Origin: Liolophura sinensis
Taxonomy: Eukaryota > Mollusca > Polyplacophora > Chitonida > Chitonidae
Assembly (NCBI RefSeq): GCF_032854445.1
Contig: NW_027018432.1
Coordinates: 1 to 27,221 of the forward strand
Direction: 5' to 3'
DNA length: 27,221 nt
Part shown: positions 1 through 10,039 of the stretch, one piece after another
Layout: the number at the start of each line of letters is the position of its first letter
How positions within the stretch are numbered: position 1 is the first letter of the stretch
Program-made: the position numbers and the translations under genes
Notes under the pieces: model-generated
What the model was told of the DNA's origin: nothing
What the model saw: the letters and a program-made list of their open reading frames with translations, nothing else
The model's database searches: none

Positions 1-547
1 GGCAGCTGTTGAAAAATTGCAAATTTCCCTGGTTTCCATGGAGTAAGAGCCGTTGCTGTGCACGTGATTATGACATAAATGATCATTCAATTGTCGCTAC
101 AGGCAAAAGTATTGGTCGGAGAGCAACGCGGTTTGCACCATTCGATTTCTCGTCCACAAATACGTCGGATTAGCATCTTACCAGCAGCACTGGAACAATT
201 TTTCCAATTTTGCGTTTTTGCCTGGTCTTTTTGTTAATTGAAATCGGCTACACTGTACTCTGTACAATCGCGACTGGTCATTACTATATTCCAACTTTTG
301 ACTATAAGTTATGTGCCCTTCGGTAGCCCAGAAGACGTCAAATCTTTGGGCCAAGCCCATTTAACTCACCCAGCAATTGCCTTACTTCTAAGTGCAAGAC
401 AATCTCAATGTCTTTATCTACGTGTAGAAAAACCACACCATTTGTACGTGAAAAACACAAGGTACTTGATACAGTCTGCTGTAAAAAGTACAACTGAACA
501 CTGACCCCACGTAAGGTGCCAAAAGATGCGGAATTGAGCCAGGCATC
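1..547 (+). repeat. 545-class monomer (547 bp with two extra bases)
   Basis: Unit 1 has the A' junction (CCACGTAAGG, lacking TTCA) that defines the 545-bp class. Extra C bases at about 289 and 505 raise it to 547 bp. CGTCCACAAATACG at about 150 replaces CGTCACAAAATACG. Its closest relatives are units 10 and 18. Confidence 0.85.
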
Positions 548-2310
548 GGCAGCTGTTGAAAAATTGCAAATATCCCTGGTTTCCATGGTGTAAGAGCCGT
601 TGCTGGGCACGTGATTATGACATAAATGATCATTCAATTGTCACTAAGGCAAAAGTATTGGTCGGAGAGCAACGCGGTTTGCACCATTCGATTTCTCGTC
701 ACAAAATACGTCGGATTAGCCTCTTACCAGTAGCACTGGAACAGTTTTTTCCACTTTTGCATTTTTACCTGTCTTTTTGTTAATTGGAAATCGGCTACAC
801 TGTACTCTGTACAATCGCGACTGGTCATTACTATATTCAACTTTTGACTATAAGTTATGTGCCCTTCGGTAGCCCAGAAGACGTTCAAATCTTTGGGCTA
901 AGCCCATTTAACTCACCCAGCAATTGACTTACTTCTCATTCCAAGACAATCTCAATGTCTTTATCTACGTGTAGAAAAACCATACCATTTGTACATAAAA
1001 AAACACAAGGGTACTTGATACAGTCTGCTGTAAAAAGTACAACTGACCACAGACCCACATTTATAAGGTGCCAAAAGATGCGCAATTGGGCCAGGTATCG
1101 GCAGCTGTTGAAAAATTGCCAATTTCCCTGGTTTCCATGGAGTAAGAGCCGTTGCTGTGCATGTGATTATGACATAAATCATCATTCAATTGTCACTACA
1201 GCCAAAAAGTATTGGTCGGAGAGCAACGCGGTTTGCACCATTTGATTTGTCGTCACAAAATACGTCGGATTAGTCTCTTACCAGCAGCACTGGAACAATT
1301 TTTTTTCAATTTTGCGTTTTTGCCTGGTCTTTTTGTTAATTGAAATCGGCTACACTGTACTCTGTACAATCGCGACTGGTCATTACTATATTCAACTTTT
1401 GACTATAAGTTATGTGCCCTTCTGTAGCCAGAAGACCTGAAAATCTTGGGCTCAAGCCCATTCAACTCACCCAGCAATTGCCTTACTTCTAAGTCCAAGA
1501 CAATCTCAATGTCTTTATCTACGTGTAGAAAAACCACACCATTTGTACGTGAGAAACACAAGGTACTTGATACAGTCTGCTGTAAAAAAGCACAACTGAA
1601 CACTGACCCACTTCAGTATGGTGCCAAAAGATGCGGAATTGAGCCAGGCATCGGCAGCTGTTGAAAAATTGCAAATATCCCTGGTTTCCATGGAGTAAGA
1701 GCCGTTGCTGGGCACGTGATTATGACATAAATGATCATTCAATTGTCACTACAGCCAAAAGTATTGGTCGGAGAGCAACGCGGTTTGCACCATTCAATTT
1801 CTCGTCACAAAATACGTCGGATTAGCCTCTTACCAGCAGCACTGGAACAGTTTTTCCACTTTTGCATTTTTACCTGGTCTTTTTGTTAATTGAAATCGGC
1901 TACACTGTACTCTGTACAATCGCGACTGGTCATTACTATATTCAACTTTTGACTATAAGTTATGTGCCCTTCGGTAGCCCAGAAGACGTCAAATCTTTCG
2001 GCCAAGCCCATTTAACTCACCCAGCAATTGTCTTAATTCTAAGTCCAAGACAATTCTCAATGTCTTTATCTACGTGTAGAAAACCAGACCATTTGTACAT
2101 AAAAAACACAAGGTACTTGATACAGTCTGCTGTAAAAAAGTACAACTGAACACTGACCCACTTCAGTAAGGTGCCAAAAGATCCGGAATTGAGCCAGGCA
2201 TCGGCAGCTGTTGAAAAATTGCAAATTTTCCCTGGTTTCCATGGAGTAAGAGCCTTTGCTGGGCACGTGATTATGACATAAACATTCAATTGTCACTACA
2301 GCCAAAAGTA
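1..2310 (+). repeat. Higher-order block, left copy (units 1-5), twin of 4949-7250
   Basis: Units 1-5 share private variants with units 10-14. Both have the 545-class junction in the first unit, ATGGTGTAAG (seen only in units 2 and 11), GTGCATGTG with AATCATCATT and an expanded T-run in the third, and GATCCGG with GAGCCTTTGC in the fifth. Similarity breaks near 2310, where unit 5 has CACTCAATTT and unit 14 has CATACGATTT. This copy is about 8-9 bp longer overall because of scattered one-base insertions, set against a few deletions. They include extra bases near 289, 505, 750, 785, 884, 1011, 1205, 1304, 1442 and 1589. Confidence 0.9.
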
Positions 2311-2751
2311 TTGGTCGGAGAGCAACGCGGTTTGCACCACTCAATTTCTCGTCACAAAATACGTCGGATTAGCCTCTTACCAGCAGCACTGGAACAGTTT
2401 TTCCACTTTTGCATTTTTACCTGGTCTTTTTGTTAATTGAAATCGGCTACACTGTTAACTCTGTACAATCGCGACTGGTCATTACTATATTCAACTTTTG
2501 ACTATAAGTTATGTGCCCTTCGGTAGCCCAGAAGACGTCAAATCTTTGGGCTAAGCCCATTTAACTCACCCAGCAATTGTCTTACTTCTCATTCCAAGAC
2601 AATCTCAATGTCTTTATCTACGTGTAGAAAAACCAGACCATTTGTACATAAAAAAACACAAGGTACTTGATACAGTCTGCTGTAAAAAGTACAACTGACC
2701 ACAGACCCACATTTATAAGGTGCCAAAAGATGCGGAATTGGGCCAGGTATC

Positions 2752-3460
2752 GGCAGCTGTTGAAAAATTGCCAATTTCCCTGGTTTCCATGAAAGTAAGA
2801 GCCGTTGCTGGGCACGTCATTATGACATAAATCATCATTCAATTGTCACTACAGCCAAAAGTATTGGTCGGAGAGCAACGCGGTTTGCACCATTCGATTT
2901 GTCGTCACAAAATACGTCGGATTAGCCTCTTACCAGCAGCACTGGAACAGATTTTCCACTTTTTGCATTTTTGCCTGGTCCTTTTTGTTAATTGAAATCG
3001 GCTACACAGTACTCTGTACAATCGCGACTGGTCATTACTATATTCAACTTTTGACTATAAGTTATGTGCCCTTCGGTAGCCAGAAGACCTGAAATCTTTG
3101 GGCTAAACCCATTTAACTCACCCAGCAATTGCCTTACTTCTAAGTGCAAGACAATCTCAATGTCTTTATCTACGTGTAGAAAAACCATACCATTTGTACG
3201 TGAGAAACACAAGGTACTTGATACAGTCTGCTGTAAAAAGTACAACTGAACACTGACCCACTTCAGTAAGGTGCAAAAGATGCGGAATTGAGCCAGGCAT
3301 CGGCAGCTGTTGAAAAATTGCAAATATCCCTGGTTTCCATGGAGTAAGAGACGTTGCTGGGCACGTGATTATGACATAAATGATCATTCAATTGTCACTA
3401 CAGCCAAAAGTATTGGTCGGAGAGCAACGCGGTTTGCACCATTCGATTTCTCGTCACAAA
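2752..3460 (+). repeat. Monomer pair type shared with 14822-15530
   Basis: Units 6-7a resemble units 28-29a at an offset of about 12,070 bp (22 units, twice the 11-unit step). Shared markers are AATCATCATT, GATTTGTCG, GACCTGAAATC, and ACCATACCATTTG followed by TACGTGAGAAAC. The left copy has extra indels such as CATGAAAGTAAG near 2790 and CACTTTTTGC near 2957. Confidence 0.72.
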
Positions 3461-5670
3461 ATACGTCAGATTAGCCTCTTACCAGCAGCACTGAAACAGT
3501 TTTTCCACTTTTGCATTTTTGCCTGGTCTTTTTGTTAATTGAAATCGGCTACACTGTACTCTGTACAATCGCGACTGGTCATTACTATATTCAACTTTTG
3601 ACTATAAGTTATGTGCCCTTCGGTAGCCCAGAAGACGTCAAATCTTTGGGCTAAGCCCATTTAACTCACCCAGCAATTGTCTTACTTCTAAGTGCAAGAC
3701 AATCTCAATGTCTTTATCTATGTGTAGAAAAACCACACCATTTGTACATAAAAAACACAAGGTACTTGATACAGTCTGCTGTAAAAAGTACAACTGAACA
3801 CTGACCCACTTCAGTAAGGTGCCAAAAGATGCGGAATTGAGCCAGGCATCGGCAGCTGTTGAAAAATTGCAAATTTCCCTGGTTTCCATGGAGTAAGAGC
3901 CGTTGTTGGGCACGTGATTATGACATAAATGATCATTCAATTGTCACTACAGCCAAAAGTATTGGTCGGAGAGCAACGCGGTTTGCACCATTCGATTTCT
4001 CGTCACAAAATACGTCGGATTAGCCTCTTACCAGCAGCACTGGAACAGTTTTTCCACTTTTGCATTTTTACCTGGTCTTTTTATTAATTGAAATCGGCTA
4101 CACTGTACTCTGTACAATCGCGACTGGTCATTACTATATTCAACTTTTGACTATAAGTTATGTGCCCTTCGGTAGCCCAGAAGACGTCAAATCTTTGGGC
4201 TAAGCCCATTTAACTCACCCAGCAATTGTCTTACTTCTCAGTCCAAGACAATCTCAATGTCTTTATCTACGTGTAGAAAAACCACACCATTTGTACATAA
4301 AAAACAAAAGGTACTTGATACAGTCTGCTGTAAAAAGTACAACTGACCACAGACCCACATTTATAAGGTGCCAAAAGATGCGCAATTGGGCCAGGTATCG
4401 GCAGCTGTTGAAAAATTGCCAATTTCCCTGGTTTCCATGGAGTAAGAGCCGTTGCTGGGCACGTGATTATGACATAAATGATCATTCAATTGTCACAACA
4501 GCCAAAAGTATTGGTCGGAGAGCAACGCGGTTTGCACCATTCGATTTGTCGTCACAAAATACGTCGGATTAGCCTCTGACCAGCAGCACTGGAACAATTT
4601 TTCCAATTTTGCGTTTTTGTCTGGTCTTTTTGTTAATTAATATCGGCTACACTGTACTCTGTACAATCGCGACTGGTCATTACTATATTCAACTTTTGAC
4701 TATAAGTTATGTGCCCTTCGGTAACCCAGAAGACGTCAAATCTTTGGGCTAAGCTCATTTAACTCACCCAGCAATTGTCTTACTTCTAAGTCCAAGACAA
4801 TCTCAATGTCTTTATCTACGTGTAGAAAAACCACACCATTTGTACATAAAAAACACAAGGTACTTGATACAGTCTGCTGTAAAAAGTACAACTGACCACA
4901 GACCCACATTTGTAAGGTGCCAAAAGATGCGGAATTGGGCTAGGCATCGGCAGCTGTTGAAAAATTGCAAATTTCCCTGGTTTCCATGGAGTAAGAGCCG
5001 TTGCTGTGCACGTGATTATGACATAAATGATCATTGAATTGTCGCTACAGGCAAAAGTATTGGTCGGAGAGCAACGCGGTTTGCACCATTCGATTTCTCG
5101 TCACAAAATACGTCGGATTAGCATCTTACCAGCAGCACTGGAACAATTTTTCCAATTTTGCGTTTTTGCCTGGTCTTTTTGTTAATTGAAATCGGCTACA
5201 CTGTACTCTGTACAATCGCGACTGGTCATTACTATATTCAACTTTTGACTATAAGTTATGTGCCCTTCGGTAGCCCAGAAGACGTCAAATCTTTGGGCCA
5301 AGCCCATTTAACTCACCCAGCAATTGCCTTACTTCTAAGTGCAAGACAATCTCAATGTCTTTATCTACGTGTAGAAAAACCACACCATTTGTACGTGAAA
5401 AACACAAGGTACTTGATACAGTCTGCTGTAAAAAGTACAACTGAACACTGACCCACGTAAGGTGCCAAAAGATGCGGAATTGAGCCAGGCATCGGCAGCT
5501 GTTGAAAAATTGCAAATATCCCTGGTTTCCATGGTGTAAGAGCCGTTGCTGGGCACGTGATTATGACATAAATGATCATTCAATTGTCACTACAGGCAAA
5601 AGTATTGGTCGGAGAGCAACGCGGTTTGCACCATTCGATTTCTCGTCACAAAATACGTCGGATTAGCCTC
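3460..5670 (+). repeat. Higher-order block, left copy, twin of 7850-10060
   Basis: From mid-unit 7 to mid-unit 11 this block matches 7850-10060 at a constant offset of 4390 bp (8 units). Shared markers are CGTCAGATTAG with ACTGAAACAG at the start, CGTTGTTGGG in units 8 and 16, GCCTCTGACCAG in units 9 and 17, and GGTAACCCAG followed by the 545-class junction in units 10 and 18. The ends are approximate because shared consensus masks the breakpoints. Confidence 0.85.
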
Positions 5671-6043
5671 TTACCAGTAGCACTGGAACAGTTTTTCCAC
5701 TTTTGCATTTTTACCTGGTCTTTTTGTTAATTGAAATCGGCTACACTGTACTCTGTACAATCGCGACTGGTCATTACTATATTCAACTTTTGACTATAAG
5801 TTATGTGCCCTTCGGTAGCCCAGAAGACGTCAAATCTTTGGGCTAAGCCCATTTAACTCACCCAGCAATTGTCTTACTTCTCATTCCAAGACAATCTCAA
5901 TGTCTTTATCTACGTGTAGAAAAACCATACCATTTGTACATAAAAAAACACAAGGTACTTGATACAGTCTGCTGTAAAAAGTACAACTGACCACAGACCC
6001 ACATTTATAAGGTGCCAAAAGATGCGGAATTGGGCCAGGTATC

Positions 6044-6770
6044 GGCAGCTGTTGAAAAATTGCCAATTTCCCTGGTTTCCATGGAGTAAGAGCCGTTGCT
6101 GTGCATGTGATTATGACATAAATCATCATTCAATTGTCACTACAGCCAAAAGTATTGGTCGGAGAGCAACGCGGTTTGCACCATTTGATTTGTCGTCACA
6201 AAATACGTCGGATTAGTCTCTTACCAGCAGCACTGGAACAATTTTTTTCAATTTTGCGTTTTTGCCTGGTCTTTTTGTTAATTGAAATCGGCTACACTGT
6301 ACTCTGTACAATCGCGACTGGTCATTACTATATTCAACTTTTGACTATAAGTTATGTGCCCTTCGGTAGCCCAGAAGACCTGAAATCTTTGGGCTCAGCC
6401 CATTCAACTCACCCAGCAATTGCCTTACTTCTAAGTCCAAGACAATCTCAATGTCTTTATCTACGTGTAGAAAAACCACACCATTTGTACGTGAGAAACA
6501 CAAGGTACTTGATACAGTCTGCTGTAAAAAGCACAACTGAACACTGACCCACTTCAGTAAGGTGCCAAAAGATGCGGAATTGAGCCAGGCATCGGCAGCT
6601 GTTGAAAAATTGCAAATATCCCTGGTTTCCATGGAGTAAGAGCCGTTGCTGGGCACGTGATTATGACATAAATGATCATTCAATTGTCAATACAGCCAAA
6701 AGTACTGGTCGGAGAGCAACGCGGTTTGCACCATTCAATTTCTCGTCACAAAATACGTCGGATTAGCCTC
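6044..6770 (+). repeat. Higher-order block, left copy, twin of 13174-13900
   Basis: Units 12-13a match units 25-26a at an offset of 7130 bp (13 units). Shared markers are GTGCATGTG, AATCATCATT, GATTAGTCTC, the seven-T run before CAATTTTGCG, GGGCTCAGCCC and AAGCACAACTG. Unit 3 (1100-1652) carries the same set, so this monomer type appears three times. Confidence 0.8.
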
Positions 6771-7515
6771 TTACCAGCAGCACTGGAACAGTTTTTCCAC
6801 TTTTGCATTTTTACCTGGTCTTTTTGTTAATTGAAATCGGCTACACTGTACTCTGTACAATCGCGACTGGTCATTACTATATTCAACTTTTGACTATAAG
6901 TTATGTGCCCTTCGGTAGCCCAGAAGACGTCAAATCTTTCGGCCAAGCCCATTTAACTCACCCAGCAATTGTCTTACTTCTAAGTCCAAGACAATCTCAA
7001 TGTCTTTATCTACGTGTAGAAAAACCAGACCATTTGTACATAAAAAACACAAGGTACTTGATACAGTCTGCTGTAAAAAGTACAACTGAACACTGACCCA
7101 CTTCAGTAAGGTGCCAAAAGATCCGGAATTGAGCCAGGCATCGGCAGCTGTTGAAAAATTGCAAATTTCCCTGGTTTCCATGGAGTAAGAGCCTTTGCTG
7201 GGCACGTGATTATGACATAAATGATCATTCAATTGTCACTACAGCCAAAAGTATTGGTTGGAGAGCAACGCGGTTTGCACCATACGATTTCTCGTCACAA
7301 AATACGTCGGATTAGCCTCTTACCAGCAGCACTGGATCAGTTTTCGCACTTTTGCATTTTTGCCTGGTCTTTTTGTTAATTGAAATCGGCTACACTGTAC
7401 TCTGTACAATCGCGACTGGTCATTACTATATTCAACTTTTGACTATAAGTTATGTGCCCTTCAGTAGCCCAGAAGACCTGAAATCTTTGGGCCAAGCCCA
7501 TTTAACTCACCCAGC
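6750..7515 (+). repeat. Higher-order block, left copy, twin of 10040-10805
   Basis: The second part of unit 13 and most of unit 14 match units 19-20 at an offset of 3290 bp (6 units). Shared markers are TTTCGGCCAAGCC, GATCCGGAATT, GAGCCTTTGC, the GATTGG-like variant GTATTGGTTGG, CATACGATTT and GGATCAGTTTTCGC. The block overlaps the end of 4949-7250, which shows layered duplication. Confidence 0.82.
6792..6825 (+). other. Clustered T-tracts (possible curved DNA)
   Basis: Four T-runs of 4-5 bases lie at 6792-6796, 6801-6804, 6808-6812 and 6821-6825, and the cluster recurs in every monomer with small changes. Their centres are about 8.5, 7.5 and 13 bp apart, averaging near a helical turn but not regularly phased. 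Mild curvature is an inference. Confidence 0.4.
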
Positions 7516-8036
7516 AATTGTCTTACTTCTAAGTCCAAGACAATCTCAATGTCTTTATCTACGTGTAGAAAAACCAGACCATTTGTACATAAAAAACACA
7601 AGGTACTTGATACAGTCTGCTGTAAAAAGTACAACTAAACACTGACCCACATTTATAAGGAGCCAAAAGATGCGGAATTGGGCCAGGCATCGGCAGCTGT
7701 TAAAAAATTGCAAATATCTCTGGTTTCCATGGAGTAAGAGCCGTTGCTGGGCACGTGATTATGACATAAATGATCATTCAATTGTCGCTACAGCCAAAAG
7801 TATTGGTCGGAGAGCAACGCGGTTTGCACCATTCGATTTGTCGTCACAAAATACGTCAGATTAGCCTCTTACCAGCAGCACTGAAACAGTTTTTCCACTT
7901 TTGCATTTTTACCTGGTCTTTTTGTTAATTGAAATCGGCTACACTGTACTCTGTACAATCGCGACTGGTCATTACTATATTCAACTTTTGACTATAAGTT
8001 ATGTGCCCTTCGGTAGCCCAGAAGACGTCAAATCTT

Positions 8037-8049
8037 TGGGCTAAGCCCA
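8037..8049. other. Dyad TGGGCT-A-AGCCCA
   Basis: Six-base arms flank a single A. The dyad is polymorphic: common alleles TTCGGCTAAGCC, TTGGGCCAAGCC and TTGGGCTCAGCC weaken or break it, so it is not under strict conservation across the array. Confidence 0.6.
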
Positions 8050-8317
8050 TTTAACTCACCCAGCAATTGTCTTACTTCTAAGTGCAAGACAATCTCAATG
8101 TCTTTATCTACGTGTAGAAAAGCCACACCATTTGTACGTGAAAAACACAAGGTACTTGATACAGTCTGCTGTAAAAAGTACAACTGAACACTGACCCACT
8201 TCAGTAAGGTGCCAAAAGATGCGGAATTGAGCCAGGCATCGGCAGCTGTTGAAAAATTGCAAATTTCCCTGGTTTCCATGGAGTAAGAACCGTTGTTGGG
8301 CACGTGATTATGACATA

Positions 8318-8327
8318 AATGATCATT
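8318..8327. other. 10-bp perfect palindrome AATGATCATT
   Basis: AATGATCATT equals its own reverse complement and lies about 12 bp after the palindrome CACGTG. It occurs in most monomers. Two variant groups lose it: AATCATCATT in the unit 3, 12, 25 and 28 type, and AATGATCAATCAAATG in units 38, 39, 49 and 50. A role as a protein site is possible but not shown. Confidence 0.7.
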
Positions 8328-8484
8328 CAATTGTCACTACAGCCAAAAGTATTGGTCGGAGAGCAACGCGGTTTGCACCATTCGATTTCTCGTCACAAAA
8401 TACGTCGGATTAGCCTCTTACCAGCAGCACTGGAACAGATTTTCCACTTTTGCATTTTTACCTGGTCTTTTTGTTAATTGAAAT

Positions 8485-8555
8485 CGGCTACACTGTACTC
8501 TGTACAATCGCGACTGGTCATTACTATATTCAACTTTTGACTATAAGTTATGTGC
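8485..8555 (+). other. Most conserved core of the monomer
   Basis: The segment from ATCGGCTACACTG to AAGTTATGTGCCC is nearly invariant in all 50 copies. The exceptions I noticed are isolated single changes, for example near 3007, 4633, 9072, 12871, 16165, 17871, 20565, 20618 and 21678, plus one insertion near 2455. It holds the dyad TGTAC-TCT-GTACA at 8494-8506 and the NruI-type palindrome TCGCGA. Elsewhere in the monomer several positions have two or more common alleles. The low variability could mark a protein-binding or structural segment, or may only reflect recent homogenisation. Confidence 0.6.
8494..8506. other. Dyad TGTAC-TCT-GTACA in the conserved core
   Basis: Five-base inverted arms TGTAC and GTACA flank TCT. 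The dyad is kept in nearly all copies. Exceptions are units 38 and 49 (TCCGTAC), unit 6 (ACAGTACTC) and unit 5 (GTTAACTC). It is short, so it could occur by chance. Confidence 0.6.
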
Positions 8556-8655
8556 CCTTCGGTAGCCCAGAAGACGTCAAATCTTTCGGCTAAGCCCATT
8601 TAACTCACCCAGCAATTGTCTTACTTCTCAGTCCAAGACAATCTCAATGTCTTTA

Positions 8656-8722
8656 TCTACGTGTAGAAAAACCACACCATTTGTACATAAAAAACACAAG
8701 GTACTTGATACAGTCTGCTGTA
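8656..8722. other. Two small dyads, TCTACGTGTAGA and TACAGTCTGCTGTA
   Basis: TCTAC-GT-GTAGA at 8656-8667 and TACAG-TCTG-CTGTA at 8709-8722 each have five-base inverted arms and recur in almost every monomer. The first is broken in units 38 and 49 (CGTCTAG). Neither is followed by a T-run, and nothing suggests a transcription terminator. Confidence 0.55.
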
Positions 8723-8730
8723 AAAAGTAC

Positions 8731-8757
8731 AACTGACCACAGACCCACATTTATAAG
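8731..8757 (+). other. Hypervariable junction segment of the monomer
   Basis: This short segment, about 55 bp before each unit start, comes in distinct haplotypes. A is GAACACTGACCCACTTCAG. A' is the same with TTCA deleted. B is GACCACAGACCCACATTTA. B' is B ending TTTG. C is AAACACTGACCCACATTTA, with an A-like left and a B-like right half. D contains CACATGAATAAG. Reading the junction before units 2 to 50 gives A' B A A B A A B B' A' B A A C A B B' A' A A A B A' C A C B A A B' A A B A' C B A C A D D D B C A C B A C. The A before unit 40 and the third D are further diverged. The string is a compact barcode for higher-order structure. Confidence 0.85.
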
Positions 8758-9085
8758 GTGCCAAAAGATGCGCAATTGGGCCAGGTATCGGCAGCTGTTG
8801 AAAAATTGCCAATTTCCCTGGTTTCCATGGAGTAAGAGCCGTTGCTGGGCACGTGATTATGACATAAATGATCATTCAATTGTCACTACAGCCAAAAGTA
8901 TTGGTCGGAGAGCAACGCGGTTTGCACCATTCGATTTGTCGTCACAAAATACGTCGGATTAGCCTCTGACCAGCAGCACTGGAACAATTTTTCCAATTTT
9001 GCGTTTTTGCCTGGTCTTTTTGTTAATTGAAATCGGCTACACTGTACTCTGTACAATCGCGACTGGTCATTAATATATTTAACTT

Positions 9086-9511
9086 TTGACTATAAGTTAT
9101 GTGCCCTTCGGTAACCCAGAAGACGTCAAATCTTTGGGCTCAGCTCATTTAACTCACCCAGCAATTGTCTTACTTCTAAGTCCAAGACAATCTCAATGTC
9201 TTTATCTACGTGTAGAAAAACCACACCAGTTGTACATAAAAAACACAAGGTACTTGATACAGTCTGCTGTAAAAAGTACAACTGACCACAGACCCACATT
9301 TGTAAGGTGCCAAAAGATGCGGAATTGGGCTAGGCATCGGCAGCTGTTGAAAAATTGCAAATTTCCCTGGTTTCCATGGAGTAAGAGCCGTTGCTGTGCA
9401 CGTGATTATGACATAAATGATCATTCAATTGTCGCTACAGGCAAAAGTATTGGTCGGAGAGCAACGCGGTTTGCACCATTCGATTTCTCGTCACAAAATA
9501 CGTCGGATTAG
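9086..9511 (+). other. Longest plus-strand open stretch in the stop-poor frame (not called CDS)
   Basis: This 141-codon stretch starts at a TTG, not an ATG, and ends at the TAG in CGGATTAG, which occurs in every monomer. It crosses the B' junction, where the frame reads AGA instead of TGA, and TGG instead of TGA. TAA codons in ATTAATATATTTAAC lie just upstream. The translation resembles no family I recognise. Equivalent stretches in other monomers stop earlier. I treat it as a repeat by-product; see the finding on the 183-codon frame. Confidence 0.3.
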
Positions 9512-9883
9512 CATCTTACCAGCAGCACTGGAACAATTTTTCCAATTTTGCGTTTTTGCCTGGTCTTTTTGTTAATTGAAATCGGCTACACTGTACTCTG
9601 TACAATCGCGACTGGTCATTACTATATTCAACTTTTGACTATAAGTTATGTGCCCTTCGGTAGCCCAGAAGACGTCAAATCTTTGGGCCAAGCCCATTTA
9701 ACTCACCCAGCAATTGCCTTACTTCTAAGTGCAAGACAATCTCAATGTCTTTATCTACGTGTAGAAAAACCACACCATTTGTACGTGAAAAACACAAGGT
9801 ACTTGATACAGTCTGCTGTAAAAAGTACAACTGAACACTGACCCACGTAAGGTGCCAAAAGATGCGGAATTGAGCCAGGCATC
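9339..9883 (+). repeat. 545-class monomer
   Basis: This unit is 545 bp because of the 4-bp junction deletion. The same class occurs at 4949-5493, 12080-12624 and 18116-18660, and in unit 1. Class members also share GTGCACGTG, GTCGCTAC(A/G)GGC and the CAATTTTTCCAATTTTGCG run. Spacings between members are 9, 8, 5 and 11 units, so the class is not strictly periodic. Confidence 0.9.
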
Positions 9884-10039
9884 GGCAGCTGTTGAAAAAT
9901 TGCAAATATCCCTGGTTTCCATGGAGTAAGAGCCGTTGCTGGGCACGTAATTATGACATAAATGATCATTCAATTGTCACTACAGGCAAAAGTATTGGTC
10001 GGAGAGCAACGCGGTTTGCACCATTCGATTTCTCGTCAC

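Larger units (their letters stand above)
4949..7250 (+). repeat. Higher-order block, right copy (units 10-14a)
   Basis: This is the internal twin of 1-2310, nine monomers downstream, and it carries the same diagnostic substitutions. Its unit lengths are regular (545, 550, 550, 549), without the single-base indels of the left copy. Its first unit also belongs to the 8-unit pair that matches 9339, so successive duplications overlap here. Confidence 0.88.
8241..8789 (+). repeat. Representative 549 bp monomer (unit 16)
   Basis: This internal copy has the modal length and no indels. Landmarks in order are CAGCTG at 8243-8248, CCATGG at 8276-8281, CACGTG at 8301-8306, the 10-bp palindrome AATGATCATT at 8318-8327 and a CpG-rich stretch around 8345-8410. 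Next come pyrimidine T-runs at about 8440-8475, the most conserved core at 8485-8555, the dyad TCTACGTGTAGA at 8656-8667, the dyad at 8709-8722 and the hypervariable junction at about 8731-8757. A hand count over 8281-8760 gives 194 G or C in 480 bases (40%). I saw no internal sub-repeat, so the 549 bp unit does not appear to be a multimer of a shorter repeat. Confidence 0.95.

Noticed and set aside
6134-6547. 137-codon plus-strand frame (with similar ones at 13264-13677 and 24777-25202)
   Set aside because: It exists only because a one-base T-run or C insertion joins two different reading frames; the same stretch is split in other copies.
6803-7096. Hydrophobic stretch at the start of the recurrent 97-codon frame, resembling a membrane segment
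   Set aside because: The hydrophobicity comes from translating the T-tract cluster. The start is TTG, and the frame is cut by TAA or TGA alleles in many monomers.
8360-8390. CENP-B box
   Set aside because: TTCG occurs, but the rest of the pattern (A and CGGG at the required spacing) is absent on both strands.
8370-8395. RNA polymerase III internal promoter (B-box-like ATTCGATTT) or tRNA-derived unit
   Set aside because: It has two mismatches to the B-box consensus, no A box at proper spacing and no cloverleaf, and T-runs follow closely.
8321-8630. Internal sub-repeat based on CAATTGTC (two occurrences per monomer)
   Set aside because: The shared stretch is only about 8 bases and the flanks do not align, so it is chance similarity.
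8241-8789. Tandem copies of a transposon, LTR or IS
   Set aside because: I see no terminal inverted repeats, target-site duplications, primer-binding site, polypurine tract or transposase/RT motifs in the unit.
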